Part shown: in pieces, positions 25,111 to 35,136 of the stretch
How the letters are laid out: every line of letters starts with the position of its first letter
Numbering within the stretch: the first letter of the stretch is position 1
Assembly: GCF_900102505.1 (NCBI RefSeq)
Contig: NZ_FMVT01000010.1
Span: 62,001-126,000, forward strand
Direction of reading: 5' to 3'
Source of the DNA: Paracoccus tibetensis
Lineage (GTDB): Bacteria; Pseudomonadota; Alphaproteobacteria; Rhodobacterales; Rhodobacteraceae
DNA: 64,000 bases
Notes under the pieces: generated by a model
Database searches by the model: none
What the model saw: the letters and a program-made list of their open reading frames with translations, nothing else
What the model was told of the DNA's origin: nothing
Program-made: the position numbers and the translations under genes

Positions 25111-26403
25111 ATGCACGACATCCGCGCCATCCGCGACAATCCCGAGGCTTTCGAGGCCGCGCTGAACCGGCGCGGGCTGACGGGGCTGACCTCGCAGATC
25201 CTGTCGCTGGACGGCGCGCGGCGCGAACGCATCTCGGCCGCCGAAACCGCGCAGGCCGAGCAGAACCGCGCCAGCAAGGACGTCGGCGCCGCGAAGGCCC
25301 GTGGCGAGGAGGCCGAGTTCGAGCGGCTGCGCGTGCTGGTGGCCGAGAAGAAGGCCGACGTGGCGCGGATGCAGGCCGAGGCGGGCGATCTGGACGGGCA
25401 GCTGCGCGATCTGCTGCTGACCATCCCGAACCTGCCGCTCGAGAGCGTGCCGGACGGCGGCGGCGAAGAGGACAATGTCGAGCTGCGCCGGTGGGGCACG
25501 CCCCGCGCGCTGGACTTCCAGCCGGTCGAGCATTTCGACATCCCCGCCATCAGGCCGGGCATGGACTTCGCCACGGGCGCGAAGCTCTCGGGCAGCCGGT
25601 TCACGGTGCTGAAGGGCAGCGTCGCGCGGCTGCACCGGGCGCTGGCGCAGTTCATGATCGATCTGCACATCACCCAGCACGGACTAGAGGAGACCTGGAC
25701 CCCGGTTCTCGTGCTCGAGGACATGATGGTCGGCACCGGCCAGCTGCCGAAGTTCGGGGAGGACAGCTACCAGACGCGCGAGGGCTACTGGCTGATCCCG
25801 ACCTCGGAGGTGACGCTGACCAACACCGTTCACGGCGATCTGCTGGATCAGGCCGCCCTGCCCCGCCGCATGGTGGCGCACAGCCAGTGCTTCCGCTCCG
25901 AGGCCGGCAGCGCCGGGCGCGACACCACCGGGATGCTGCGTCAGCACCAGTTCGAGAAGGTCGAGATGGTCTCGATCACCGACGCCGAAAGCGGTCTGGC
26001 CGAGCACGCGCGCATGACCCGCTGCGCCGAGGCGGTGCTGGAGGCGCTGGAGCTGCCCTATCGCACCATTGTCCTCTGCACCGGCGACATGGGCGCGGGG
26101 GCGCGGATCACGCATGATCTCGAGGTCTGGCTGCCGGGCCAGAACCGTTACCGCGAGATCAGCAGCGTCAGCTATTGCGGCGACTACCAGGCCCGGCGGA
26201 TGAACGCGCGCTACCGCCCGGCAGAGGGTGGCAAGCCCGAGTTCGTCCACACCCTGAACGGGTCCGGCCTTGCGGTCGGGCGCGCGCTGATCGCCGTGGT
26301 CGAGAACGGCCAGCAGGCCGACGGCTCGGTCCGCCTGCCCGCCGCCCTGCGCCCCTACCTCGGCGGCGCCGAGGCGATCTCGGCGGAAGGTCAACTTATC
26401 TGA
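25111..26403 (+). CDS. serS: Seryl-tRNA synthetase
   Basis: SerS charges tRNA-Ser and the selenocysteine tRNA. The 430-residue class II enzyme has the long N-terminal coiled coil (about 27-105) that grips the long variable arm, motif 2 with [26 protein letters not shown] and motif 3 near the end with [21 protein letters not shown] 25111 follows GAGAGGGA, a strong ribosome site. The length is typical. It may be followed in the same transcript by a membrane protein gene. Confidence 0.97.
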   Translation: MHDIRAIRDNPEAFEAALNRRGLTGLTSQILSLDGARRERISAAETAQAEQNRASKDVGAAKARGEEAEFERLRVLVAEKKADVARMQAEAGDLDGQLRDLLLTIPNLPLESVPDGGGEEDNVELRRWGTPRALDFQPVEHFDIPAIRPGMDFATGAKLSGSRFTVLKGSVARLHRALAQFMIDLHITQHGLEETWTPVLVLEDMMVGTGQLPKFGEDSYQTREGYWLIPTSEVTLTNTVHGDLLDQAALPRRMVAHSQCFRSEAGSAGRDTTGMLRQHQFEKVEMVSITDAESGLAEHARMTRCAEAVLEALELPYRTIVLCTGDMGAGARITHDLEVWLPGQNRYREISSVSYCGDYQARRMNARYRPAEGGKPEFVHTLNGSGLAVGRALIAVVENGQQADGSVRLPAALRPYLGGAEAISAEGQLI

Positions 26404-26455
26404 CCTGTCGCGCAAGATGCGGAAACTGCCTCTGCCGGCCGCGCGTTCCGGGGGC

Positions 26456-27214
26456 ATGAGCAGACTGGGCGACATCCTGCATGGGCTTACGGCGGCGGTC
26501 TTCGTGATCGCCGGCGCCATCTATGCCGCCGCGGACTGGATGTCGCCGCGCGCCGTCATGGACGGCAGCCAGATGACCGGCCCGTTTCTGCCGGACATGA
26601 TCGATGCCGAGCCGATCGCCGCCTCCGCGATCAGCCGGCTCTACCTGCAGCCCGAGAACCCGCTGATGTGGTCGCTTCTGATCGCAGTCTGGGCGACGGT
26701 CGCGCTGGACGCCATCGGCCAGTGGATCGATCCGGGCGAGCCGGACGGGCGCCGCGTCCTGGCCATCCGCCCGCTTCTGCTGGTCGCGCTGGCCGCGGCG
26801 TCGGCGGCGCCCTGGATCTTCCCGCACGCGCCGGGCGGGCTTGCCGCGCTGATGGCGCTGGCCGCCACCGCGGCCGTGCTCGCCGCACGGCGCGGCGCGG
26901 GTCGGCAGAGGCCGGCCTTGGGCTTTCTGGGGGGCTGGGCGACGGCGGTGACCTCGGCCGGGCTGGCGGCCGTGATCGGCACGCGATTTTCCATGCCGAT
27001 GGAGTGGGTCGCGGCCCTTTCGATCTTGCCCGCGACCGCCTTCGGCATGGCCGCGCAGCTGTGGATCGGGCAGAGCATCGGCTATTCGGCGGCGCTGATC
27101 TGGGCCTTTTGCGCGCTCGCCGTCACCACGATGGGCACCGATCCGACCATCGCCCTGGCCGCAATCCTGGGGATCGCGGGCATGGCGAGCGTGCTGGTGC
27201 GGGCCGCGTCCTGA
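26456..27214 (+). CDS. Predicted multi-span inner-membrane protein, function unknown
   Basis: I do not recognise this protein of 252 residues. It has about seven hydrophobic segments separated by short polar loops, and a conserved-looking periplasmic stretch after the first span (MDGSQMTGPFLPDMIDAEPI). It starts 53 bases after serS and ends 8 bases before the convergent der stop. ATG 26456 places the first membrane span near the N-terminus; an in-frame ATG at 26417 would add 13 basic residues. No transporter or enzyme motif is visible. Confidence 0.65.
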   Translation: MSRLGDILHGLTAAVFVIAGAIYAAADWMSPRAVMDGSQMTGPFLPDMIDAEPIAASAISRLYLQPENPLMWSLLIAVWATVALDAIGQWIDPGEPDGRRVLAIRPLLLVALAAASAAPWIFPHAPGGLAALMALAATAAVLAARRGAGRQRPALGFLGGWATAVTSAGLAAVIGTRFSMPMEWVAALSILPATAFGMAAQLWIGQSIGYSAALIWAFCALAVTTMGTDPTIALAAILGIAGMASVLVRAAS

Positions 27215-27221
27215 GGCGGAA

Positions 27222-28706
27222 CTAGCTGCCCTTCGGCTTCTGCCGATCCTTGTGCTTGGACAGCGCGCCGGACTGCACGATCTTGTCGGCCTTGGCCTTG
27301 TAGGGGTTCTTCGCGCCCTGGTCGCGGAAGAACAGCCGGATCGGCGTGCCGGGCATGTCGAAATCGGCGCGCAGCCCGTTGATGAGATAGCGCTGGTAGC
27401 TGTCCGGGATCTGGTCCGTATGCGTCGCCTTGACCACGAAGGCCGGCGGCCGGGTCTTCACCTGCGTCATGTAACGCAGGCGGATGCGGCGCCCGCCCGG
27501 CGCAGGGGGCGGGTGGCTTTCCGTCATCACGCCCAGCCACTGGTTCAGCCGCGCGGTCGGCACGCGGCGGTTCCAGACCTCGTGCGCCTTCAGGATCGCG
27601 GCGTGCAGCCGGTCCAGCCCCTTGCCCGTCTGCGCCGACACGGTCACCAGCGGCGCGCCGCGCAGCTGCGGCAGAAGCTTCTCGAAGCTGGCGCGCAGCT
27701 CGTTCAGCTTGTGCGGCTTGTCCTCCTCGAGGTCCCACTTGTTCGCGGCGACCACGACGGCGCGGCCCTCGGTCTCGGCATAGTCCGCGATGCGCAGGTC
27801 CTGCTGCTCGAAGGGGATGGCGACGTCCAGAAGGACCACCACCACCTCGGCGAAGCGCACGGCGCGCAGCCCATCGGCCACGGAAAGCTTTTCCACCTTG
27901 TCGGTGACCTTGGCGCGCTTGCGCATCCCGGCCGTGTCGAAGATGCGCATGGGCGTGCCCATAAACTCGGTCGTGACGCTGATCGAATCGCGGGTGATCC
28001 CCGCCTCGGGACCGGTCAACAGGCGGTCCTCGCCGATGATCTTGTTGATCAGCGTGGACTTGCCCGCATTCGGGCGCCCGATCACTGCCAGTTGCAGGGG
28101 CCGCGCCGCCGAGGGGCGCCAGTCTTCCGAACCCTCGCCGCTTTCGGCATCCTCGTCGGACAGGTCCACGTCGGTGACAGCCTCAATGGGCGCGGGGCGT
28201 TCCTCTTCGATCTGGTCGGCCAGCGGCATGAGGACGCGATAGAGGTCGTCCATCCCCTCGCCATGCTCGGCCGAGATCCGCAGCGGCTCGCCGAGGCCGA
28301 GGCTGTAGGCTTCGAGCGCGCCGGCCTCGCCCGCCTTGCCCTCGGACTTGTTGGCGGCAACGATGACGTGCTTTGCGCGGCGGCGCAGGATCTCGGCGAA
28401 GTATTCGTCGGCCGCGGTCACGCCCACGCGGGCGTCGATGACGAACATGCAGACATCGGCCTCGTCCACCGCCCGCTCGGTCAGGCGGCGCATGCGGCCC
28501 TGCAGGCTGTCATCCTCTGCCATTTCCAGGCCGGCGCTGTCGATCACGACGAAGCGCAGATCGCCAAGCCGGCCCGCCCCCTCGCGCAGATCGCGGGTGA
28601 CGCCGGGCTGGTCGTCGACCAGCGCCAGCTTTTTGCCGACGAGACGGTTGAAGAGGGTCGACTTGCCCACATTGGGGCGGCCGACGATGGCGAGGGTGAA
28701 TGTCAT
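27222..28706 (-). CDS. der: Ribosome-associated tandem GTPase Der (EngA)
   Basis: Der is essential for 50S subunit maturation. The 494-residue protein has two GTPase domains with Walker A GRPNVGKS (9-16) and GRPNAGKS (about 211-218), their DxxG motifs (DSAG, DTAG) and NKxD motifs (NKSE in domain 1, NKWD in domain 2), and a C-terminal KH-like domain with [12 protein letters not shown]. The C-terminus is very basic. The first domain has NKSE rather than NKSD, a mild change. It overlaps the bamB stop by four bases and ends an operon ordered yfgM-bamB-der, the same order as in E. coli. Confidence 0.96.
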   Translation of the reverse strand: MTFTLAIVGRPNVGKSTLFNRLVGKKLALVDDQPGVTRDLREGAGRLGDLRFVVIDSAGLEMAEDDSLQGRMRRLTERAVDEADVCMFVIDARVGVTAADEYFAEILRRRAKHVIVAANKSEGKAGEAGALEAYSLGLGEPLRISAEHGEGMDDLYRVLMPLADQIEEERPAPIEAVTDVDLSDEDAESGEGSEDWRPSAARPLQLAVIGRPNAGKSTLINKIIGEDRLLTGPEAGITRDSISVTTEFMGTPMRIFDTAGMRKRAKVTDKVEKLSVADGLRAVRFAEVVVVLLDVAIPFEQQDLRIADYAETEGRAVVVAANKWDLEEDKPHKLNELRASFEKLLPQLRGAPLVTVSAQTGKGLDRLHAAILKAHEVWNRRVPTARLNQWLGVMTESHPPPAPGGRRIRLRYMTQVKTRPPAFVVKATHTDQIPDSYQRYLINGLRADFDMPGTPIRLFFRDQGAKNPYKAKADKIVQSGALSKHKDRQKPKGS

Positions 28707-30028
28707 CTGAATGCGTGCAACTGGCCGCTGCGCGAGGCGACGTAAAGGGTCTGCCCGGCGATGGCCGGGGCGGCGGCGGCTCCGCCGGGGATGGCAGCCT
28801 GCCCGAGCGGCGCGCCCGAGGCCGGATCGAAGATCCGCAAGAGCCCGTCCGTTGATGCGACGTAGAGCCGCCCCCCGGCGAGCACCGGGCCGTAATGCGC
28901 GTGGATCTGGTCCTGACGGCGGACCCGGTCGGTTGTGTAATAGGGCATCGGCTGGCGCCAGACCACCCCGCCCGTCGCGGCGTCGAGGCGGATCAGCTCG
29001 GCCTGGTCGTTGACGGCAAAGACCGCGCCGCCCGCGACGACGACCGGGCTGTTCGCCCCGTCGCGCGCGGACCAGTCGGTGAAGCCCGAGGCCAGGTCCA
29101 CCGCCTCGATCCGTCCGGCCGACGTGCCGGCATAGACTCGGGCCCCCGCGACGACGGGATCGCCGGTCATGTCGCGGATCACGGCGATGGAGCGGCCGGG
29201 CCGGGTGCCGGCAATCTGCGCGCTCCAGTTGGTGACCCCGGTGGCGCGGTCCACGGACAGCAGCTCGCCCGAGGAGAAGGGGAAGATCACGGCGTTGCCC
29301 GCAACCGCAGGGACCGAGACGCCCATCACGCCCGAGCCCGAGCGCGTGCCCGAGTTCTGCCACAGCACGCGACCGTCGGCGGCGTTGACCGCCCAGCCCA
29401 CGTTGTTGCGGTCGGCGACATAGACGGTGCCGTTCTGCACGGCCGGCCCGCCGCCGATGGGGGCGCCGACGCGCTGGCGCCAGAGCACCCCGCCCGAGCG
29501 GGCGTCCATCGCGACCAGCTCGCCAAAGCCGGTGGTGGCGTAGACGCGGCCGCCCTCGTAGGCGAGACCGCCGCCCGAAGCGCTGTCGCGCGCCTCCAGC
29601 GCCGGGGTGACGTCAGCGGTCCAGACCGTGCCGCCGTTCGGCGCGGTCGCGGTGACCTGCGCGCGGCTGTCCAGCGTGAAGATCAGCCCGCCGCCGATGA
29701 TCGGCTCGGAGGTGATGCGGTGGCGGCGGCTGTCGCCTTGCCCGATGGGCGCGGACCATTGCAGCCGCGTGCCCTGCGCCAGCGCCACGTGGCCGGGCTG
29801 ATGGGCGGCATTGCCGGCGCGGTGGGTCCATTCGGCATTCGTCTGCGGCGCGGCGAGGGACAGCGCGGTCGTGGTGATGCCCGCCGGACCCTCCACCGCG
29901 GGACCGTCGGGCGAGGTCACGGCAAGCGGGTCCAGCCGCTCGCCCGGCAGGATGATGTCCCGGTCGGCGCAGGCCGTCAGCGCCAGTGCGGCGGCCAGCG
30001 TCAAGCCGGTGCGCAAGGTCAGGATCAT
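28703..30028 (-). CDS. bamB: Outer-membrane beta-barrel assembly lipoprotein BamB (PQQ-like propeller)
   Basis: BamB is the beta-propeller lipoprotein of the BAM complex. The 441-residue protein has a lipoprotein signal with lipobox LTAC (Cys20). The mature part repeats blades with the patterns A-x-x-GxxWxxxV and VYVA/VYAGT (for example [26 protein letters not shown]), about seven to eight in number. Its position between a YfgM-like gene and der matches the E. coli cluster. A 38-base gap separates it from the gene before it. Confidence 0.92.
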   Translation of the reverse strand: MILTLRTGLTLAAALALTACADRDIILPGERLDPLAVTSPDGPAVEGPAGITTTALSLAAPQTNAEWTHRAGNAAHQPGHVALAQGTRLQWSAPIGQGDSRRHRITSEPIIGGGLIFTLDSRAQVTATAPNGGTVWTADVTPALEARDSASGGGLAYEGGRVYATTGFGELVAMDARSGGVLWRQRVGAPIGGGPAVQNGTVYVADRNNVGWAVNAADGRVLWQNSGTRSGSGVMGVSVPAVAGNAVIFPFSSGELLSVDRATGVTNWSAQIAGTRPGRSIAVIRDMTGDPVVAGARVYAGTSAGRIEAVDLASGFTDWSARDGANSPVVVAGGAVFAVNDQAELIRLDAATGGVVWRQPMPYYTTDRVRRQDQIHAHYGPVLAGGRLYVASTDGLLRIFDPASGAPLGQAAIPGGAAAAPAIAGQTLYVASRSGQLHAFR

Positions 30029-30066
30029 GCCGTGCTCTCCCTCGTCCTTGTTGGTCTTCGCGCCGC

Positions 30067-30747
30067 TCAGCCCGGCAACTGGGTGTCGGTCGCGACGCCG
30101 GGCTCTTCCCCGAGGGCGATCATCATCTCGGAGAGGCGGCGGCGCAAGGCTTCGCTCAGCCCCTCGCGCTGCTGGATCTGGCCGATCAGCGTCAGCGCGT
30201 CCTCGGTCCGGCCCGCGCCGATCAGCGCCACGGCCTTCTGCTCCAGCGCCAACAGCTCGAAGGGCGCGCCGGCGCGCGAGAGCTGGGTGAGGATCGCGTC
30301 ACGCTCGGACGGGTCCATCTCGGGGCCGGCCAGCATCACCAGCTTCAGCTGCGCCAGCTCGCGCAGCACGTCGTCCTGCGGGGCGGCCGCGTCATCGGCC
30401 GCCAGGGCCCGCAGCGCTTCGGCGGCGGCGGCGCGGTCGCCCGCATCGGCCCGGGCCGAGGCGGCCAGCAGCGCCGCCAGCGCCTCGCGCCCTTCCGAGC
30501 CGCGCGGGTCCACGGCCAGGATGGCCGCCGGATCGCCGCTGGCCTCGGCCGCGAGGATCTCGTCGCCGAAGGCCTCGGCCGCAGCGCGGTCCTGGCTGCG
30601 GCTGTATTCGCGCCAGACGACACCCGCGACCAGCAGCAGGACCGCCAGAATCGCGATCCAGCCGTAGCGCCGGAAAGCCGCGTAGAGCCGGTCGCGGCGC
30701 AGTTCCTCGGTCACCTCGTCGATGAAGCTGTCGTTCTGGTTGGCCAT
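30067..30747 (-). CDS. YfgM-like membrane-anchored TPR protein
   Basis: The 226-residue protein has a short cytosolic head, one membrane span (about 29-45, GWIAILAVLLLVAGVVW) and a periplasmic helical region of Ala/Leu-rich repeats resembling tetratricopeptides. Pfam-type TPR_21 proteins such as YfgM, an ancillary SecYEG/periplasmic chaperone factor, share this plan and the position in front of bamB and der. ATG 30747 has an AAGG box and puts the span at the right distance; an upstream in-frame start at 30816 was rejected. Confidence 0.85.
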   Translation of the reverse strand: MANQNDSFIDEVTEELRRDRLYAAFRRYGWIAILAVLLLVAGVVWREYSRSQDRAAAEAFGDEILAAEASGDPAAILAVDPRGSEGREALAALLAASARADAGDRAAAAEALRALAADDAAAPQDDVLRELAQLKLVMLAGPEMDPSERDAILTQLSRAGAPFELLALEQKAVALIGAGRTEDALTLIGQIQQREGLSEALRRRLSEMMIALGEEPGVATDTQLPG

Positions 30748-30858
30748 GGCCGCCTTCGTCAGGTGTTGTCGGTCGTGTTGCCGAGCGTCATACACCGCGG
30801 CCGGCGGAAAAGCCAATGGCGCGCCCGATCACGGGCTGGTTCCCTGATCCGCAACGCG

Positions 30859-30884
30859 AAAGGCCCGCCGGACGGGCGGGCCTT
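30859..30884 (-). terminator. Intrinsic terminator of sodB
   Basis: On the minus strand AAGGCCCGCC and GGCGGGCCTT form a ten-pair stem with a short CGTC-type loop, followed by TTT. It starts 24 bases after the sodB stop. The stem also begins with AA, so it may work in the other direction too. Confidence 0.75.
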
Positions 30885-30907
30885 GGAGGGCGGATGGTGC
30901 CTGCGCC

Positions 30908-31507
30908 TTACATGCGCGAGGCCACGTTTTCCCAGTTCACGAGGTTCGACAGGAAGTTCTCGAGGTATTTCGGCCGGGCGTTGCGGAAGTCGATGTAGTA
31001 GCTGTGCTCCCACACGTCGCAGCCCAGCAGCGCGGTCTGGCCGTGGCAGAGCGGGTTCACGCCATTTTCGGTCTTGGTGACTTCCAGACCGCCCTCGGCG
31101 TTCTTCACCAGCCAAGCCCAGCCCGAGCCGAACTGCCCGACGCCGGCCTCGGTGAACTTCTTCTTGAAGTCATCGACCGAGCCGAAGCTGTCCTTGATCG
31201 CGGATTCCAGCTCGGACGGCATGGCGGCGTTGTTCGGGCCCATCATCTCCCAGAACTGGGCATGGTTCCAGTGCTGGCTGGCGTTGTTGAAGATGCCGTT
31301 CTGGGCGACGGCGCCGGGCTGGTAGGTGCCCTTGACGATGTCCTCCAGCGACTTGCCTTCCCACTCGGTGCCCTGGACCAGCTCGTTCAGCTTGTCGACA
31401 TAGGCCTTGTGGTGCTTGTCATGGTGATATTCCAGCGTCTCGCGCGACATGCCGGCGCTTTCCAGAGCGTCGTGGGAATACGGAAGATCGGGAAGCGTGA
31501 AAGCCAT
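30908..31507 (-). CDS. sodB: Superoxide dismutase, iron type
   Basis: The 199-residue enzyme converts superoxide to peroxide and oxygen. Metal ligands are visible in EYHHDKHHKAYV, HWNHAQFW and DVWEHSYYIDF. QFGSGWAWLV is the iron/manganese SOD signature; the segment ISSTENGVNP-like (VTKTENGVNPL) and overall pattern favour the iron enzyme, though metal use can vary. Its leader carries a 14-base palindrome 17 bases before the start. It is monocistronic with its own terminator. Confidence 0.93.
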   Translation of the reverse strand: MAFTLPDLPYSHDALESAGMSRETLEYHHDKHHKAYVDKLNELVQGTEWEGKSLEDIVKGTYQPGAVAQNGIFNNASQHWNHAQFWEMMGPNNAAMPSELESAIKDSFGSVDDFKKKFTEAGVGQFGSGWAWLVKNAEGGLEVTKTENGVNPLCHGQTALLGCDVWEHSYYIDFRNARPKYLENFLSNLVNWENVASRM

Positions 31508-31524
31508 TTTCCTGTCCTTTCAAG

Positions 31525-31538
31525 AAGGTTGCAACCTT
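31525..31538. promoter_or_regulatory. 14-base perfect palindrome in the sodB leader
   Basis: AAGGTTGCAACCTT is a perfect palindrome whose near end is 17 bases before the sodB start codon and just before its AAGGA ribosome site. A dimeric regulator responding to iron or oxidants could bind here, or the DNA could fold as RNA to affect translation. No known consensus (Fur, Irr, IscR, OxyR) fits clearly. Confidence 0.45.
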
Positions 31539-31621
31539 GGCCGGCGGCACGGTCGCGCATTCGCCCGGTCAACGCAAGGGGGCGGGGGCGGTTCCTCGCC
31601 GCGCCGCGGCCGGGGCGCGAA

Positions 31622-31692
31622 GGGGGCGCTCGCGCCCCCCTCTTGGCCTGACGGCCAATTCCCCCCTCTGAGGATATTTCGGCACAGAAGAT
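31622..31692 (+). repeat. Intergenic hairpin repeat, copy A
   Basis: A GGGGGCGC/GCGCCCCC hairpin (31622-31639), a second hairpin TTGGCC/GGCCAA (31643-31658), a C-run and then GAGGATATTT with a purine-rich tail. The same order occurs in copies at 35558, 41677 and 56108. It fills most of the gap between soxG and sodB, both on the other strand. It likely acts as a two-way transcription end. Confidence 0.7.
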
Positions 31693-31694
31693 GA

Positions 31695-32213
31695 TCAGCG
31701 CGGGGCGAGGGTGCTGCCGGGGAGCGCGGCATTGGTGAGGATGAGGCCCAGGTAGTCGGCAGTGGAGCGGAAGCCGATCACGCGGAAGCCGCCCTGGATG
31801 CGCCAGATGGCGGCCGCGGTCTGGGCCATGCGGGTGCGGCGCAGATGTCCCTCGGGCAGGTGGGCGGCGTCCACGGGGGCGAGCTTCGCGATGACGTCGG
31901 CGGCGTGCGGGCCGGTCACGTCGAAGACGGCGCGGGCGTCCGAGACGTCGACGACGAGGCCGTGCTCGCCCATCAGGGCCTGGGTCAGGGCCTCATGGGC
32001 CTCGGGCAGTTCGGCCTCGGGCAGGATCAGGAGCAGCTCGTCGGGGGACATCCAGCCGAGGGAACGGCTGCCGTCGGTGGTGATCTGCGTGGTGTCGGGC
32101 AGGCCAAGGCCGGCCGCCTCGGCCAGCGCCTCGCCGGCGCGGGCGAGGTCGGCGCGGATGGTCAGCATCCCGAGGCCGGGAATGCGGGCGATGGTGGCGA
32201 GCGTCTCAGCCAT
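31695..32213 (-). CDS. soxG: Sarcosine oxidase gamma subunit
   Basis: The 172-residue subunit completes heterotetrameric sarcosine oxidase, which demethylates sarcosine to glycine and hands the methylene group to tetrahydrofolate. It resembles a part of a GcvT-type fold: SLGWMSPDELLLILP and VVDVSDARAVFDVTGPHAADVI are conserved in SoxG. The start overlaps the end of soxA by eight bases. It is the last gene of the soxBDAG unit. Confidence 0.92.
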   Translation of the reverse strand: MAETLATIARIPGLGMLTIRADLARAGEALAEAAGLGLPDTTQITTDGSRSLGWMSPDELLLILPEAELPEAHEALTQALMGEHGLVVDVSDARAVFDVTGPHAADVIAKLAPVDAAHLPEGHLRRTRMAQTAAAIWRIQGGFRVIGFRSTADYLGLILTNAALPGSTLAPR

Positions 32214-35136
32214 GAAGGCGGCTCCCTTCCCTGTCGTAGAAGACCGGGTCCACGATGCGGGCCTTCATCACCCCGCCGCCGGGGATCGGGAAGTCCAGCA
32301 CCTGACCCATGCGCGCGGGGCCGTGGTGCACGAGGCCCATCGCGATGGGCCGGTCCAGCGTCGGCGAGTGGTAGGAGGAGGTGACGCGCCCCTGCACCTT
32401 GCGCTGACCGTTGGCGTTCGTGCCCTCGGCCACGGCATGGGCGCCGTCGGGGATCACGCGGCCGTCGAGGCTTTCGAGGCCGACCAGCTTCCAGCGGTTG
32501 CCGTCCTTCATGTGCAGCCGCGACTGCGCCCGCTTGCCGATATAGTCCGCCTTCTTCTTCGAGATGGCCCACTCGAGGCCCAGGTCCTGTGGGATGATGG
32601 TCCCGTCGGTCTCGTCGCCGATCATGATGAAGCCCTTCTCGGCGCGCATGACATGCATCGCCTCGGTCCCGTAGGGGGTGATACCGAGGTCTTGGCCGGC
32701 TTGGTGCAGACGCTCCCACAGCTCCAGCCCGCGATTGCTAGGAACGGCGATCTCGAAGCTCAGTTCGCCAGAGAAGCTGATGCGGAAGATGCGCGCGGAG
32801 ATGCCGGCGAGATCGCCCTCGGCCCATTGCATGTAGGGCAGCGCCTCGGGCGACAGGTCGATGCTGCCGCCGAGGCGTTCCAGCAGGGTGCGGGCCTGCG
32901 GGCCGGCGACGGCGACCTGGGCGTATTGCTCGGTCAGGTTGGCGGTGTAGACCTTCCAGTCCCACCATTCGCATTGCAGCCAGTCTTCCATATGGCCGTG
33001 GATGCGGTCGGCCCCGCCGGTGGTGGTGTGGCAGAGCCAGGTGTCCTCGGCGAGGCGCGCGACGACGCCGTCGTCCATCAGGAAGCCGTTCTCGTTGCAC
33101 ATGAGGCCGTAGCGGCATTTGCCGATGCCGAGATTCGACATCATGTTCGTGTAGAGCATGTCGAGGAAACGCCCGGCATCCGGGCCCTTCACCACGATCT
33201 TGCCGAGGGTCGAGGCGTCCAGCGTGCCGACGCCGCGGCGGACCGCCAGGATCTCGCGGTGGACGGCGGCGTGGCGGTCCTCGGTCCCCTGCAGGTAGGC
33301 ATAGGGGCGGCGCCATTGGCCGATGGGCTCGAAGCTGGCGCCGTGGGCCTCGTGCCAGCTGTGCATCGGGCTCTTGCGGAGGGGCTGGAAGGCCTCGGCC
33401 TTGGCCTCGGCGGCGATGGTGGCGAGAGTCAGCGGCGTGTAGGGCGGGCGGAAGGTCGTGGTGCCGGTCGCCGCGATGGGCTGGTCCAGCGTGCCCGACA
33501 GGACGGCGAGGCCGTTGATGTTGCTGACCTTGCCCTGGTCCGTCGCCATGCCGAGCGTGGTGTAGCGCTTGGTGTGCTCGACCGAGGCGTAGCCCTCGCG
33601 CGCGGCAAGTTCCACGTCGGTCACCTTCACGTCGTTCTGGAAGTCGAGCCACATCTTAGCGCGCAGCTTGTAGGGTGCGCGGGCAGGCATGACCCAGACG
33701 GGCATGATGGGCGCCTCGGGATGCTCCAGGTCGCCGGCGCAGGTCAGGTTGCCGCTGGCGGCGCCGAGGCAGGTGACGTTGCCCTTGCCGTCAGGCCCGA
33801 GCGGCGGGCGGTCGGGGTCGGGGCGGAACATGGCGCCGGCCTCGTCCCAGGTGAGCTTGCCGCCGCAATGGCTGTAGAGATGCACGACCGGCGACCAGCC
33901 GCCCGACATGGCGACCACGTCGCAGTCGATGGTCTGAAGCGGCGCGCCCTCGCCGTGATAGGCGCAGGTGACGACCGCCTCGACATGGCGGTGGCCCTTG
34001 ACCTTGGCAATGCCGGTGCCGCCGAGGACGGTGATGCCGAGCGCGCGTGCCTCGTCCGGCAGAGCGCCGGCCGGGTTGTGGCGGGCGTCGATGATGGCGG
34101 GCACGTCGAGCCCGGCACGCTTGGCGATGATCGCGGTCCGATAGGCGTCGTCGTTGTTCGTGACGACGACGATGCGCCGGCCGGGGGCGACGCCATAATC
34201 CGCGATGAAGTCGCGCACGGCCGAGGCCAGCATCACGCCCGGCACGTCGTTGCAGGCAAAGCTGAGGGGCCGCTCCAGCGCGCCGGTGGCGGCGATCACA
34301 TGGCCCGCGCGGATGCGCCAGAGGCGCTGGCGGGGGATGCCCTGGTTCGGGTCATGATCGGCCAGCGCTTCGCGGGCGATGAGATAGCCGTGGTCGTAGA
34401 GCCCCGTCGCCATCGTGTTGCGGCGCAGGGTGACGTTCTTCCGCGCGCGCAGGTCGGCCAGCAGCGCGTCGATGGCGCCCTGCCCGCCCGGATGGTCGGT
34501 CGGCGTCCGGCCGCCCCAGACCGGGGACTGCTCCAGCACCAGTACGGTTGCGCCGCCTTCGGCCGCCTCGCGCGCGGCCTCCAGCCCGGCGATGCCGCCG
34601 CCGACGACGACCACGTCGGCGAAGCCGTAGGCCTGTTCGTAGCGGTCGGGATCGGCTTCCGTCGGGGCGCGGCCGAGGCCGGCGCTGCGGCGGATCACCG
34701 GCTCGAAGAGATGCTTCCAGAAGGGGCGCGGCTGGATGAAGGTCTTGTAGTAGAAGCCCGCCGGCAGCAGCGGCGCCAGCCAGTTGTTGATCGCGCCGAT
34801 GTCCGCGTCGAGCGAGGGCCAGCAGTTCTGCGGGCGCAGGACCATGCCTTGCGTCAGGGCGGTGGTGGTGGCGCGCTGGTTCGGCTCGAACCGGCCGCCC
34901 TGGCCGAGGCCGAGGAGGGCGTTCGGCTCCTCGGCGCCCGAGGCGAGGGGGCCGCGCGGGCGGTGATACTTGAAGGACCGGCCCATGAGCATCTGGCCGT
35001 TCGCCAAGAGCGCCGAGGCGATGGTGTCGCCGGTCAGGCCCTTGAGGTGGCGGCCGTCGAAGCGGAACGGAACCTGCCAGGCGCGGTCGATCAGCCGGCC
35101 GCCGGAGGAGAGGCGGAAGGGGGGCGTGTGGGTCAT
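32206..35136 (-). CDS. soxA: Sarcosine oxidase alpha subunit
   Basis: The 976-residue subunit carries the NAD site and the tetrahydrofolate-binding region. The N-terminal part resembles a 2Fe-2S-ferredoxin-type fold with the segment FKYHRPRGPLASGAEEPNALL. A dinucleotide-binding motif VVVVGGGIAGLEAAREA follows (about residue 165), and the last 350 residues form a GcvT/aminomethyltransferase-type domain. Length is normal for the family. It starts four bases inside the end of soxD (ATGA) and overlaps soxG. Confidence 0.95.
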   Translation of the reverse strand: MTHTPPFRLSSGGRLIDRAWQVPFRFDGRHLKGLTGDTIASALLANGQMLMGRSFKYHRPRGPLASGAEEPNALLGLGQGGRFEPNQRATTTALTQGMVLRPQNCWPSLDADIGAINNWLAPLLPAGFYYKTFIQPRPFWKHLFEPVIRRSAGLGRAPTEADPDRYEQAYGFADVVVVGGGIAGLEAAREAAEGGATVLVLEQSPVWGGRTPTDHPGGQGAIDALLADLRARKNVTLRRNTMATGLYDHGYLIAREALADHDPNQGIPRQRLWRIRAGHVIAATGALERPLSFACNDVPGVMLASAVRDFIADYGVAPGRRIVVVTNNDDAYRTAIIAKRAGLDVPAIIDARHNPAGALPDEARALGITVLGGTGIAKVKGHRHVEAVVTCAYHGEGAPLQTIDCDVVAMSGGWSPVVHLYSHCGGKLTWDEAGAMFRPDPDRPPLGPDGKGNVTCLGAASGNLTCAGDLEHPEAPIMPVWVMPARAPYKLRAKMWLDFQNDVKVTDVELAAREGYASVEHTKRYTTLGMATDQGKVSNINGLAVLSGTLDQPIAATGTTTFRPPYTPLTLATIAAEAKAEAFQPLRKSPMHSWHEAHGASFEPIGQWRRPYAYLQGTEDRHAAVHREILAVRRGVGTLDASTLGKIVVKGPDAGRFLDMLYTNMMSNLGIGKCRYGLMCNENGFLMDDGVVARLAEDTWLCHTTTGGADRIHGHMEDWLQCEWWDWKVYTANLTEQYAQVAVAGPQARTLLERLGGSIDLSPEALPYMQWAEGDLAGISARIFRISFSGELSFEIAVPSNRGLELWERLHQAGQDLGITPYGTEAMHVMRAEKGFIMIGDETDGTIIPQDLGLEWAISKKKADYIGKRAQSRLHMKDGNRWKLVGLESLDGRVIPDGAHAVAEGTNANGQRKVQGRVTSSYHSPTLDRPIAMGLVHHGPARMGQVLDFPIPGGGVMKARIVDPVFYDREGSRLHG

